NCBI GenBank assembly: GCA_024235135.1
Contig: JACKMZ010000012.1
Coordinates: forward strand, 42,641-106,640
Direction of reading: 5' to 3'
Source: Gammaproteobacteria bacterium
Lineage (GTDB): Bacteria; Pseudomonadota; Gammaproteobacteria; Competibacterales; Competibacteraceae
DNA: 64,000 bases
Part shown: positions 37,737 through 46,598 of the stretch, piece after piece
Layout of the letters: each line of letters begins with the position of its first letter
Numbering within the stretch: position 1 is the stretch's first letter
Program-made: the position numbers and the translations under genes
Notes under the pieces: generated by a model
What the model was told of the DNA's origin: nothing
What the model saw: only the letters and a program-made list of their open reading frames with translations
Database searches by the model: none

Positions 37737-37961
37737 ATGGATTCTCTTAGGCAATTGACGTTGGGCGCCGCCGTCGGAGAGGCCGTGCTGGGTCGGAAAA
37801 TCGGCGCCCGCGCCGCCCTGTGGAGCGGGTTGTTCGGCACACTGCCTGATCTGGATGTGCTTGCCAAGCCTTTTATCGCGGAAATCCAGAAATTGGCCGT
37901 GCATCACGGCATTACCTACTCGCTGGCCATGGTGGCGTTAGGTTCGCCCTTGGTCGGATGA
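37737..37961 (+). pseudogene. Truncated YdjM-type metal-dependent hydrolase (DUF457), N-terminal fragment
   Basis: The 74-residue reading MDSLRQLTLGAAVGEAVLGRK...GTLPDLDVLAKPF...HHGITYSL is clearly the start of the DUF457 membrane-bound metal-dependent hydrolase family (YdjM-like, usually over 300 residues). The TPDLD-like GTLPDLD and the HRGxSHS-like HHGITYS metal motifs are present. After GSPLVG a TGA ends the frame, and no other frame downstream continues the family pattern. The metal site and membrane helices are mostly gone, so it is a broken gene unless the short form has a use. Confidence 0.75.
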
Positions 37962-38162
37962 TGTCCACGCGTATGCTGGGCAAGCCGTATCCAGCGATTT
38001 GAGTGGCCCTCCACTTCATGGCGTCATCCCGGAAAAACCTGCATTGCCGAAGCGTTGGCGGGTGATATGCTTTAACCAGTAAGTCGTAGCATCGCGGTGT
38101 GTCAGTCAACTTTCTGACATTGCTGTTAGTTGCTGATATTGGTCCACTCAGAGGGGCATGTC

Positions 38163-38816
38163 ATGAGTAAGATTCAGGAGCAGGTGGGTGAGCACGTTAT
38201 CGTCCGCTATGTGGCTAAACGGTGTATTCATGCCGCGGAGTGCGTCAAAGGGCTGCCCCAGGTTTTCGACGTAAAACGCAAACCCTGGATCGATGCAAAT
38301 GCGGCCTCAGCCGACGCCATCGCGGAGGTGATCAGCCGCTGTCCTTCAGGCGCGCTGCAGCTCGAACGTTTGGACGGCGGTCCCGGCGAGATCGTCAGTG
38401 CGATCAATTCCGCCAAACCCGTCAACAACGGCCCGCTCCAATTTCGGGGCCGTCTGGAGATTTTGACGCCCAACGGTGAGGTCGTCGCCACCGATACCCG
38501 CATGACGCTGTGCCGATGTGGATTGTCGAAAAACAAACCGTTTTGCGATAACAGCCATGCCAAGAGCGATTTCAAAGACTCGGGCGGATTGGGTAGCAAC
38601 GTGACCAAAGCCTCCGAAACGGTGGCCAAGGAACCGGCTCTTAAAATCACCCCGACCAGCCACGGACCTCTGGCCTTGCGCGGTCCACTGGAGTTGATCA
38701 GTAGCGACGGCAAGACGCGCTATCGGTGTGATCGGGCTTTTCTTTGCCGTTGCGGGGCGTCTAAGAACAAGCCTTTCTGCGATGGTAACCACAAGTTGAT
38801 CGGTTTTTCCGATTAA
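38163..38816 (+). CDS. Iron-sulfur protein: divergent 4Fe-4S domain plus two CDGSH domains
   Basis: The 217-residue protein has three metal modules. An N-terminal YjdI/Fer4_19-type domain has C-x5-C (CIHAAEC), the segment GLPQVFDVKRKPWI, and RCPSGAL. Two CDGSH-type 2Fe-2S sites follow, each C-x-C-x-n-C-x3-H: CRCGLSKNKPFCDNSH and CRCGASKNKPFCDGNH. Such proteins carry labile, redox-active clusters in the cytoplasm, but their role in bacteria is not settled. GAGGGG precedes the ATG, chosen over an upstream in-frame start at 38130. It stands alone between a broken gene and nupC. Confidence 0.9.
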   Translation: MSKIQEQVGEHVIVRYVAKRCIHAAECVKGLPQVFDVKRKPWIDANAASADAIAEVISRCPSGALQLERLDGGPGEIVSAINSAKPVNNGPLQFRGRLEILTPNGEVVATDTRMTLCRCGLSKNKPFCDNSHAKSDFKDSGGLGSNVTKASETVAKEPALKITPTSHGPLALRGPLELISSDGKTRYRCDRAFLCRCGASKNKPFCDGNHKLIGFSD

Positions 38817-39118
38817 CCCGCTTCCCTGTTAAGCCCGCCGGGTGATCCCGGTGGGCGGTGGATCGGCCCTGCAGACATAGCAGACATAAAAGGCGACTGG
38901 TCCATCGGAAAATTCCGGTTTTCCCCGCATTCATCGTGTAATCTCACGCGGCGATATACGCTGTGCCAGCTGGGCTTGTTCGATCGGTTTCCGCAATGAT
39001 TCGTGGAATTCCCCATTGTCTCATCGGGGCGCTGAATGAGTCGGCTTGCGAATCATGGGACGAACTCCGTGCGGAAGCGGCGGAGTCATCAAAAACTGCT
39101 CGGTAATGAGGAGAAACG
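38817..39118. other. Intergenic region between the CDGSH gene and nupC
   Basis: I see no gene in these 302 bases. It holds a 10-bp hairpin near the left end (listed separately) and a ribosome site TGAGGAG before nupC. No clear promoter consensus was found. Confidence 0.6.
38833..38856 (+). terminator. Hairpin after the CDGSH gene, possible terminator
   Basis: GCCCGCCGGG and CCCGGTGGGC pair over 10 bp (one G-T) around a TGAT loop, 17 bases past the stop. There is no T-run, so it is at best a weak intrinsic terminator. Confidence 0.45.
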
Positions 39119-40360
39119 ATGTACGGACAAGGTATTTTGGGCCTGATCGGTTTTACGGCGGTGGCTTGGCTGATCAGCGAAAACCGCCGGGCCGTGCGCC
39201 TGAAACTGATTGTGACGGCCCTCGCTCTGCAGATCGCTTTGGCCCTGATGATGCTCAAACTGCCTCCTTTCCAGGCCCTGTTTCTGTGGCTCAATCAGGC
39301 CATTCTCGCCCTGGAGGTCGCAACCCGTTCCGGAACCGCTTTTGTGTTCGGCTTTCTTGGAGGGGCGGATCTGCCCTACGAGGAAATCCACGCGGGAGCT
39401 AGTTTCGTGCTGGCCTTTCGCGCCTTGCCCTTGGTGCTCGTCATCAGCGCCCTGTCGGCATTGCTGTTCCACTGGAATGTATTGCCGCTGATCGTGCGCG
39501 GTTTCGCCTGGGCTTTGCAACGCAGTCTGGGTGTCGGCGGTGCGCTGGGAGTGGCGGCGGCGGCCAATATCTTCGTCGGCATGGTGGAAGCGCCGCTGAT
39601 CATCCGGCCCTATCTCGCGCGCTTGACCCGTGCTGAACTGTTCACTGTAATGACCTGCGGCATGGCCACCATCGCGGGCACCGTCATGGTGTTTTACGCA
39701 ACGGTATTGGGTCGCGTATTGCCGGACGCGATGGGTCAGATTCTCACCGCTTCCCTGATCAGCGTGCCGGCGGCGATTATGATCGCCGGCCTGATGGTGC
39801 CCGAGACCGAGGAGGCCACGGCAGGGAGTTTGGCCATACCGCGTCAGGCGAGCAGCAGTATGGATGCCGTTACCCAAGGCACGATATCGGGAATTCGCTT
39901 GCTGGTGACCATCGTGGCCATGCTGATCGTTTTTGTCGCGTTGGTGGAACTGGTCAATCAGATCCTGGGCGCCTTGCCGACGGTCGATGGTAAAGCGATC
40001 AGTCTGCAACGGATATTCGGCTGGCTGCTGGCGCCGGTTGCCTGGTCGATGGGGATTCCCTGGCAAGAAGCGACTACCGCCGGGCAGTTGCTGGGGATCA
40101 AGGTCGTTCTCAATGAGTTGCTTGCCTATTTGCAATTGGCTCGGTTGCCGGCGGACGCGCTCAGCCCGACCAGTCGTCTGATACTCGTCTATGCGCTGTG
40201 CGGCTTCGCGAATTTCGGCAGTCTGGGCATTATGCTGGGTGGGATGACCAGCATGGCGCCGGAGCGGCGCGCGGAAATCGTCGCTTTGGGGCCTAAGTCC
40301 ATCATTTCCGGGCTGTTGGCTACCTGTATGACGGGCGCGGTCATCGGCTTGCTGGTCTGA
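39119..40360 (+). CDS. Concentrative nucleoside transporter, NupC/CNT family
   Basis: CNT proteins import nucleosides with H+ or Na+. The 413-residue protein has many hydrophobic helices and the family motifs: LPPFQALFLWLNQAILALEVATRSGTAFVFG (start of the core), VGMVEAPLIIRPYL, MTCGMATIAGTVM, and the late YALCGFANFGSLGIMLGGMTSMAP. All correspond to the CNT substrate and cation sites. It is a single gene with its own ribosome site (GAGGAGAAACG). No nucleoside-catabolism gene is nearby. Confidence 0.93.
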   Translation: MYGQGILGLIGFTAVAWLISENRRAVRLKLIVTALALQIALALMMLKLPPFQALFLWLNQAILALEVATRSGTAFVFGFLGGADLPYEEIHAGASFVLAFRALPLVLVISALSALLFHWNVLPLIVRGFAWALQRSLGVGGALGVAAAANIFVGMVEAPLIIRPYLARLTRAELFTVMTCGMATIAGTVMVFYATVLGRVLPDAMGQILTASLISVPAAIMIAGLMVPETEEATAGSLAIPRQASSSMDAVTQGTISGIRLLVTIVAMLIVFVALVELVNQILGALPTVDGKAISLQRIFGWLLAPVAWSMGIPWQEATTAGQLLGIKVVLNELLAYLQLARLPADALSPTSRLILVYALCGFANFGSLGIMLGGMTSMAPERRAEIVALGPKSIISGLLATCMTGAVIGLLV

Positions 40361-40473
40361 CTCATCGTAAGAGGGCCCATGTCCCTATCCGTTTTTCGCC
40401 CGCCGCATTGCATTCGGCGCCTACCCATTTGCGGCTAAAATGAACGGCCGTCGCAAACTATTTATGAACGATT

Positions 40474-41295
40474 ATGAAATACTGGGGCCCCAAGGCGGTT
40501 CCGCCGCGTAACGGGTGGGATTGGTTGCGCCAGGGCGTGTTGTTGCTTATGCACCGCCCCGCTGTTTTTATCGCTATCGCGTTACTGGCTCCGGCTGGTA
40601 GTCTCGTGCTGGTCAATCTGCCCGTGTGGACCTGGTTCACCGGTCCCAGCGGCTGGCTGGCCGTGGTGTCGAACTTGATTTGCTATGGCCTGCCGCTGAC
40701 GTGCACCGTCAGTTTGGCCTGCGGATTCGCCCGAGTCGTCAATCAGGAACGCTTACCGCGCTGGTCGCAGGTGCTGAACCCAACGGCGGGGCGGGTATTG
40801 ACGAATGCGTCCCTGTTTCTGTTTGCGCTATTGTTGCAAGGCTATCTGGTCGCCTATCTGCTGCGCGGACTGGTGGCCCCCCAGGTTCTTTCGGCCTTTT
40901 CCGACGCCATTTTCTCGCCTGCCGATCCTTCCTTCGGCATGGCGGAAAGCCTGCTCGCCACGCAGCTGGGGTTGCTCGGCGGCTTACTGGTGGTATTTCA
41001 GTTTCTGGGCGCTTGTTTCGTGCTGCCTTTGCATTTGTTTCGGGAATTACCTCTGCAAGTGAGCTGGCGTCAAAGTTTTCTGGCCGTGCAGCTCAATCCG
41101 TGGTTGCTGCCGGTTCTGGGACTGGCCGGCGTGGCCCTGCTGTTGCTTTCGTTTTCCAAAACCCTGTCGGTAGTGGCGCAGATTCTGGCCTTGCCTCTAC
41201 CGGTCCTGCTGGGCGTGGTGTTGTATCTGGCCTGGCTGGATCTATTCCAAGGTGGAGAAGAATCGGCTATGCCCGATTCCGAAGCACCGGCCTAG
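40474..41295 (+). CDS. Polytopic membrane protein of unknown function, next to creB-creC
   Basis: The 273-residue protein has about six hydrophobic segments: around residues 28-50 (AVFIAIALLAPAGSLVLVNL), 62-85, 110-132, 165-190, 208-230, and 232-255. A soluble acidic tail (GGEESAMPDSEAPA) ends it. The N-terminus (VPPRNGWDWLRQGVLLLMHRP) resembles BPSS1780-type membrane proteins, but I am not sure of that. The creB start is 15 bases after its stop, so it is probably co-transcribed with creBC. Confidence 0.75.
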   Translation: MKYWGPKAVPPRNGWDWLRQGVLLLMHRPAVFIAIALLAPAGSLVLVNLPVWTWFTGPSGWLAVVSNLICYGLPLTCTVSLACGFARVVNQERLPRWSQVLNPTAGRVLTNASLFLFALLLQGYLVAYLLRGLVAPQVLSAFSDAIFSPADPSFGMAESLLATQLGLLGGLLVVFQFLGACFVLPLHLFRELPLQVSWRQSFLAVQLNPWLLPVLGLAGVALLLLSFSKTLSVVAQILALPLPVLLGVVLYLAWLDLFQGGEESAMPDSEAPA

Positions 41296-41310
41296 CGCGG
41301 ACTGGAGACT

Positions 41311-42024
41311 ATGATTGCCACGGAACGTTCCTGCATTCTGCTGATTGAGGACGAACCGGCCATCGCGGACACGGTCGTCTATGCCTTGCAGACCGAAGGT
41401 TTCGAGCCGCTGTGGCGCATGACAGGTCAGGAAGGTTTGCTGGCTTTCCGTGAGCATGGGCCGGCGCTGATCATACTTGACATCGGTCTGCCGGATGCCA
41501 GCGGCTTTGATTTATGCCGCGAACTACGGCGTATCCGGCCGGCGCCAGTGATTTTCCTGACAGCGCGGGCATCGGAAATCGATCGTGTGGTCGGTCTGGA
41601 AATCGGCGCGGATGATTACGTGGTGAAACCGTTCAGTCCGCGCGAACTGACCGCCCGAGTCAAAGCCGTGCTACGCCGCACCTTGGGCTCCCAAGCAGAC
41701 CACCCATCGCGGGAGACGGCCGTATCCGCGCAGGCCTTGTTCGAGATTAACGAAGAGAGCTGTGAAATTCGTTACGACGGCCAAGTCCTCATCTTGTCCC
41801 GGTACGAATATCGTTTGCTGCAGGTGTTGCTCAAACGTCCCGGCCGCATTTTCTCGCGGGAAATGTTGTTGCAACAGGTGTGGGACCATCCCGATCACAG
41901 CCTGGATCGCACGGTGGATACCCACATCAAAACGCTGCGCGCCAAGCTGCGCGCCATCAGGCCGGACGATAACCCCATCAAGACCCATCGCGGCTTCGGC
42001 TATTCACTGAGCCTGGAATCGTGA
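41311..42024 (+). CDS. creB: OmpR-family response regulator CreB
   Basis: CreB is the DNA-binding half of CreBC, which in E. coli responds to carbon source and growth state. The 237-residue protein has a receiver domain with IEDEPAIADTVVYALQTEGF, the phospho-acceptor aspartate in LIILDIGLPDASGFDLCREL, and the conserved Thr/Lys (FLTARAS, DDYVVKPFSPREL). A winged-helix domain (LSRYEYRLLQVLLKRPGRIFSREMLL) follows. The segments IADTVVYALQTEGF and GLEIGADDYVVKPFSPRE match CreB specifically. Its stop overlaps the creC start. Confidence 0.93.
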   Translation: MIATERSCILLIEDEPAIADTVVYALQTEGFEPLWRMTGQEGLLAFREHGPALIILDIGLPDASGFDLCRELRRIRPAPVIFLTARASEIDRVVGLEIGADDYVVKPFSPRELTARVKAVLRRTLGSQADHPSRETAVSAQALFEINEESCEIRYDGQVLILSRYEYRLLQVLLKRPGRIFSREMLLQQVWDHPDHSLDRTVDTHIKTLRAKLRAIRPDDNPIKTHRGFGYSLSLES

Positions 42025-43490
42025 AAATCCGCACGCGGATTTTTCTGGTATTCGTACTCGTGGTGGCCGGAGGATTTTATTTCCTGGTCCAATGGCTGGG
42101 CAATGATCTGCGCCCGCGTTATCTGGAATCGTTGGAGGAACCGCTGGTGGACATGGCCCATGTCCTGGCCGAGCTGCTGACGCCGGAATTTACGGCGGAA
42201 CGACCCGATACCGCGCGGTTGCGGGAGATTTTCGAGCGGATTTATCAACGGCGTTTCAGCGCGCAGATCTACGCTTTGGAGAAGCAGCGCGTCGATATGC
42301 GTGTCTATGTCACGGATGCGTGGGGGATCGTGTTGTTCGATTCCGATGCCCGCCATGACGAAGGCCAGGATTATTCCCGCTGGAACGACGTGCTGCTGAC
42401 CCTGCAGGGTCAATACGGCGCCCGTTCCTCGGGGGAAGACCCGCTGAACCCGGAAAGTACAGTCTTGTACATCGCCGCGCCGATTTACCGCGGGAATGAC
42501 ATCGTCGGTGTGGTCAGCGTCGGCAAGCCGGCCCGCAATGCCGATCAATTCATCGCCTTCGCCAAGCAAAAGCTGGCGGTCGGCGGGCTGGTCGCCGCGC
42601 TCGGCGTACTGGGTCTGGGTCTGGTGCTGTATACCTGGGTCAGCCTGCCCTTGCAAAAACTCACCCGCTATGCCCAGGCCATCAAGGCCGGTCAGCGAGC
42701 CGCCTTGCCTTCCCTGGGGCGCAACGAGATCGGTTTGATGGGTACCGCCATGGAAGACATGCGGGTTGCCTTGGAAGGCAAGGACTATGTCGAACGCTAT
42801 GTGCAATCCCTCACGCATGAACTGAAAAGCCCGCTGGCGGCCATCCGTGGAGCAGCGGAACTGTTGGAGGAGGAGATGCCGGCGGTTCAGCGCCAACGCT
42901 TTTTGACCAATATCCGCACCGAGACGCAGCGCCTGCAGGATTTGGTCGACCGGGTGCTGGAACTGGCCAGTCTGGAAAAAAGACAGCGTCTGGAAAAATT
43001 GGAACCGGTCGATTGGCAAGCCTTGCTAAGCGAGGTCGTCGCCAGCCTGGGACCGTCGATCACGCTCAAGCGGATACACATGATCTGCGATTCGCCCGCC
43101 TCACCGGCGGAAATGCGAGGAGAACGCTTTCTGTTACGCCAGGCGGTGACTAATCTGCTGCGCAACGCCGTGGAATTCTCGCCAGACGGCGGACGAGTCG
43201 AAATGATGGCCTATGTTGAGAACGGTTGGCTGATCACCCGCATCGCCGATGACGGACCCGGCATTCCGGACTATGCGCAGAGCCGCGTCTTCGAGCGTTT
43301 CTATTCGCTGCAGCGTCCGGACGGTGGTAATAAGGGTACGGGCCTGGGCCTGAGTTTCGTCAAGGAAGTGGCGGAACTGCACGGTGGCGGTATTACCTTA
43401 TCCAATCGGGAAGGCGGTGGCGCGGTGGCGATTTTGCGCCTGCCCCTGACCGGACAGGATGCCGTGAAACCGTCCTCGGACCCGCGCTAG
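42021..43490 (+). CDS. creC: Sensor histidine kinase CreC
   Basis: CreC phosphorylates CreB. The 489-residue protein has a membrane helix at residues 4-23, a periplasmic sensor domain with the CreC-specific GQDYSRWNDVLLTLQGQYGARS and VSVGKP segments, a second helix near 190-210, HAMP, and the kinase core: LTHELKSPLAAIRGAAELL (phospho-His), N-box LRNAVEFSP, DDGPGIPDYAQSRVFERFYSL and GTGLGLSFVKEVAELHGG. The GTG start sits in GTGA, overlapping the creB stop. creD, which follows creC in E. coli, is missing: the next 218 bases hold no gene. Confidence 0.94.
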   Translation: MKIRTRIFLVFVLVVAGGFYFLVQWLGNDLRPRYLESLEEPLVDMAHVLAELLTPEFTAERPDTARLREIFERIYQRRFSAQIYALEKQRVDMRVYVTDAWGIVLFDSDARHDEGQDYSRWNDVLLTLQGQYGARSSGEDPLNPESTVLYIAAPIYRGNDIVGVVSVGKPARNADQFIAFAKQKLAVGGLVAALGVLGLGLVLYTWVSLPLQKLTRYAQAIKAGQRAALPSLGRNEIGLMGTAMEDMRVALEGKDYVERYVQSLTHELKSPLAAIRGAAELLEEEMPAVQRQRFLTNIRTETQRLQDLVDRVLELASLEKRQRLEKLEPVDWQALLSEVVASLGPSITLKRIHMICDSPASPAEMRGERFLLRQAVTNLLRNAVEFSPDGGRVEMMAYVENGWLITRIADDGPGIPDYAQSRVFERFYSLQRPDGGNKGTGLGLSFVKEVAELHGGGITLSNREGGGAVAILRLPLTGQDAVKPSSDPR

Positions 43491-43708
43491 GAAGAACCCG
43501 GACAATACCGTGACGGCTTCGGTCGGCGAGCCGATTGGGCGTTAGGTCGAGTCGCTTCGGCGCCCACCGGCAATGCGATCGGCGGGCGCCTGTCGGGATG
43601 AATCGTGGCGCTGACTGGCCACGCCGTTCCATAAACCGATGGTTGATCATCCCGCACCGTTACGCCGGTGTATTGCGTCGTCGATGCGGGACGGTTGGCC
43701 ACTGGCGA

Positions 43709-46237
43709 CTATTCACTCATTTTCTTGTCGCGCATGGCTTCCTGGAGCTTTTTGATTTCGTCTGGCGATAGCTGGGGACGGTCCACGTCGATCGTCAATT
43801 TGTCGAGCTGGGCGGTTAACGGGAACGGGGGCTGGTAGTCCGCGTCGTTCACACCGGTCAAGGTGTCCGAACCGATATCGAAGGCTTCGTCCCACTGAAG
43901 AATCATGGGCAGCGTTTTCGGCATATCCTGGGTGTCGACGACCTGCCCATCCACTTTCAATGTTCCGGCGCCGGGCCTGCCAACGCCGCTGAAGCTGTTG
44001 TATATAAGCGTGCCAGATCCGAGCCCGTCGTATTTGAAGTCGAACTCAACGGTATGGTGACCGGGTGACAAAGCTTCGTTCCCTGCCCACTTGATGCGCT
44101 CAAGGTCAACCATGTTCCAGAGAAACACGGGTTTGCCCTTGAGCAGGTAGAAGCCATAGCCCCCGAAGCGCCCGCCGGACGTGAGTATCATGCCTTCGGC
44201 GCCGCCCTCGGGTACTTCGATATCGGCGGTGATGGTGTAAGAGGTGTTGAGCAACAACGGCGAGTCGCCCTGTGGCAGGCCGGTCATCGGCCGCGTGTAG
44301 ACGAACTGTTTGCGTCCCGCCGTGATGTTCGGACGCGGAGCCACGATACGAGCGGCGACCGAGGCGTCCAATGGGAACACCTGATATTTTTCCGCCTCTT
44401 TGATGAACAGGGTTTTCAACTCCTCGACCTTCTTCGGGTTGGCGGCCGCGATATCCTGAGATTGGCTGAAGTCCTCGTTCAGGTTGTAAAGCTGTAATAC
44501 CTGGTTATTCAGCGGGTCCGGGTTCGCGGGTCCGAAGGCTTGCCACGGCGCGCGGTTGACCTGGGTACTGAGCAGCCACCCTTCGTGGTAAAGCGCCCAC
44601 TGGCCCATCATCTCGAAGTACTGGGTCGTGTGCCGTGACGGTATGTCGGCGTTCTTGGCGTCAAAGGTGTAGGCGAAACTGGTTCCTTCCATCGGTGCTT
44701 GCTTGATACCGTCCACATATTCCGGGGCGCGGATGCCGGACGCCTCAAGGATCGTGGGCACCACGTCAATTACGTGAATGAACTGATTGCGCAGTCCTCC
44801 CTTGTCTTTGATGCGTGCCGGCCACGCCACGACCATGTTTTGGTTGGTGCCGCCCAACCGTGAGGCATTCTGTTTGAACCAGTCGAACGGCGTGTCAAAC
44901 GCCCACGACCAGCCCGCCGACATGTGGTTGTAGGTTTCTTCAGTGCCCCAGACGTCATAGAACTTCATCTGCACTTCGATCGGCAATTCGTTGAGGCCAT
45001 TGAAGAAGGCCACCTCGTTCGGCGTACCCAGCGGTCCGCCCTCGGCGCTGGTGCCGTTGTCGCCGTTAATGTAGATAATCAGCGTATTGTCCAGCCTGCC
45101 GAGATCCTCGAAGTGCTGGATTACCCGCCCGATCTCGTGGTCATTGTAGGCGGCATAGGCGGCGAAGACTTCGACCTGGCGGATGAAGAGCTTCTTCGCG
45201 TCCGCTGATAGCTCATCCCACGGTTTTAGGACATCCTTGGGCCAGGGCGCTAGCTGGGTGTCCTTCGGGATCAGTCCGAGTTGCTTCTGGTTTTCGAAGA
45301 TACGCTCGCGCAGCTTCTCGTAACCGTCGTCGAACAGATGCATGGCATGGACCTTGTCAACCCATGCCTTGGTTGGATGGTGCGGCGCGTGGGTCGCTCC
45401 GGGCGCGTACTTGATGAACAGGGGCTTTTTCGGATCGATTTGGTGCAACCGCGTCATCCAGTCGATTGCCTCGTCCGCCATCGCGGTCACTAGATTCCAC
45501 GTTCCCGTCTCTTTGCCGAGAAAGGGATAGATCTGCGTCGTGTTGCGGAACAGGTTCGGTTGCCATTGGTTGGCGTCGCCGCCGACAAAGCCATAAAAAT
45601 ACTCGAAGCCCATGCCCGTTGGCCATTGGTCGAATGGACCGGCCTGACTGGACTGAAAACTGGGCGTGTTGTGGTCTTTGCCGAACCAGGAAGTGGCATA
45701 GCCGTTGTCCAGCAAGATTCGTCCGATGGTCGCCTTGTCCTTCGCAATGACGCTGTTATAGCCGGGAAAGCCCGTCGATTGTTCGGCGATTACGCCAAAT
45801 CCCACCGAGTGATGGTTGCGCCCCGTGATGAGCGCGGCGCGTGTGGGTGAGCACAGCGCAGTGGAGAAAACCCGTGTGTAACGCAGGCCCTCATTGGCGA
45901 TGCGCTCCATCGAGGGGGTCGGAATAACGCCGCCGAAGGTGCTGGGAACTCCGAATCCGGCATCGTCGGTAATGATTAATAAAATGTTGGGAGCATCGGA
46001 GGGCGGTGTGATTTGAGGCGCCCACCAAGGTTTCGATGATAAAGCGTCTTTCTTGATTTCACCGCCGAATTTCGGGTCGGGCGGTGGTAGCTGTTCGCCG
46101 CTAAGGGTCGTGGTGGCATTGGGTTCGCCCAACGTCCCCGTCACCTCTTCGGCGGAAAACACATTGGAACTTGCAATAGAGGCTGCAACGAACACCCCCA
46201 TTACCACCGGTAGTTTCGATGATAGGTGAAAAATCAT
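43709..46237 (-). CDS. Secreted arylsulfatase, C-type, with extra C-terminal beta domain
   Basis: Sulfatases hydrolyse sulfate esters. The 842-residue protein has a signal peptide (LPVVMGVFVAASIASSNVFSA). The metal site starts at LLIITDDAGFG (Asp91, Asp92). The sulfatase signature CSPTRAALITGR puts Cys129 as the residue converted to formylglycine, so a formylglycine-generating enzyme is needed; none is in the window. SWFGKDH (second metal and sulfate ligands) and a late HHTVEFDFKYDGLGSGTLIY beta region follow. The ATG at 46237 with GGAGG 9 bases upstream was chosen over the longer reading from 46354. The closest type is the large bacterial arylsulfatase; natural substrate unknown. Confidence 0.93.
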   Translation of the reverse strand: MIFHLSSKLPVVMGVFVAASIASSNVFSAEEVTGTLGEPNATTTLSGEQLPPPDPKFGGEIKKDALSSKPWWAPQITPPSDAPNILLIITDDAGFGVPSTFGGVIPTPSMERIANEGLRYTRVFSTALCSPTRAALITGRNHHSVGFGVIAEQSTGFPGYNSVIAKDKATIGRILLDNGYATSWFGKDHNTPSFQSSQAGPFDQWPTGMGFEYFYGFVGGDANQWQPNLFRNTTQIYPFLGKETGTWNLVTAMADEAIDWMTRLHQIDPKKPLFIKYAPGATHAPHHPTKAWVDKVHAMHLFDDGYEKLRERIFENQKQLGLIPKDTQLAPWPKDVLKPWDELSADAKKLFIRQVEVFAAYAAYNDHEIGRVIQHFEDLGRLDNTLIIYINGDNGTSAEGGPLGTPNEVAFFNGLNELPIEVQMKFYDVWGTEETYNHMSAGWSWAFDTPFDWFKQNASRLGGTNQNMVVAWPARIKDKGGLRNQFIHVIDVVPTILEASGIRAPEYVDGIKQAPMEGTSFAYTFDAKNADIPSRHTTQYFEMMGQWALYHEGWLLSTQVNRAPWQAFGPANPDPLNNQVLQLYNLNEDFSQSQDIAAANPKKVEELKTLFIKEAEKYQVFPLDASVAARIVAPRPNITAGRKQFVYTRPMTGLPQGDSPLLLNTSYTITADIEVPEGGAEGMILTSGGRFGGYGFYLLKGKPVFLWNMVDLERIKWAGNEALSPGHHTVEFDFKYDGLGSGTLIYNSFSGVGRPGAGTLKVDGQVVDTQDMPKTLPMILQWDEAFDIGSDTLTGVNDADYQPPFPLTAQLDKLTIDVDRPQLSPDEIKKLQEAMRDKKMSE

Positions 46238-46370
46238 GGTGTTTATCCTCCGCTGTTTGTAGATGTTACGACTAGCAAGGGCGGTAATCGGTAGCGCCCC
46301 GTAGCCACGCCGTCGCCGCTTGAAAATGCGTTGACGTAATGCTCCCTGTAGCAACTTATCGCCAAGATCG

Positions 46371-46389
46371 ATACCAGTAATTTTGGTAT
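46371..46389. promoter_or_regulatory. Inverted repeat ATACCA-N7-TGGTAT, possible operator
   Basis: Perfect 6-bp arms with a 7-base spacer, 134 bases before the arylsulfatase start. It could bind a dimeric regulator, but no regulator gene is adjacent. Confidence 0.35.
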
Positions 46390-46519
46390 GGTTTTAGCGA
46401 CGCCTATTATTCACCCGGGACCGTGTTTTTTGCCACGGAAATGTGGCCCGCGCGAATGAGGTGAGGCGCCGGTTGTAGGCTTAGAAAGGAAGAGATTAAT
46501 TGGGAGTAATCGGGTGGAA

Positions 46520-46539
46520 GATTGTTGGCGTCAACAATC
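46520..46539. promoter_or_regulatory. Perfect inverted repeat GATTGTTG-N4-CAACAATC, possible operator
   Basis: Perfect 8-bp arms with a 4-base spacer, 283 bases upstream of the arylsulfatase and 60 bases past the FAH gene stop. It may be an operator or form a short hairpin. Confidence 0.4.
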
Positions 46540-46598
46540 AAGCCCACGAGAGGCGTTGGGCACGAAGGTTGGCCCGGAGTGTGATACCGACCGATAAG

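Larger units (their letters stand above)
46238..46598. other. Regulatory region upstream of the arylsulfatase gene
   Basis: No gene is seen in these 361 bases. Two perfect inverted repeats lie in it (listed next), both on the upstream side of the arylsulfatase. I did not find a convincing -35/-10 pair. Confidence 0.6.

Noticed and set aside
39089..40135. 348-residue open frame opposite the nucleoside transporter
   Set aside because: Antisense of a clear CNT transporter; Gln/His/Arg-rich composition typical of a shadow frame.
43491..43708. Possible creD fragment after creC
   Set aside because: Frames here show no membrane helices or CreD motifs; the minus-strand reading 43487-43702 has no family pattern.
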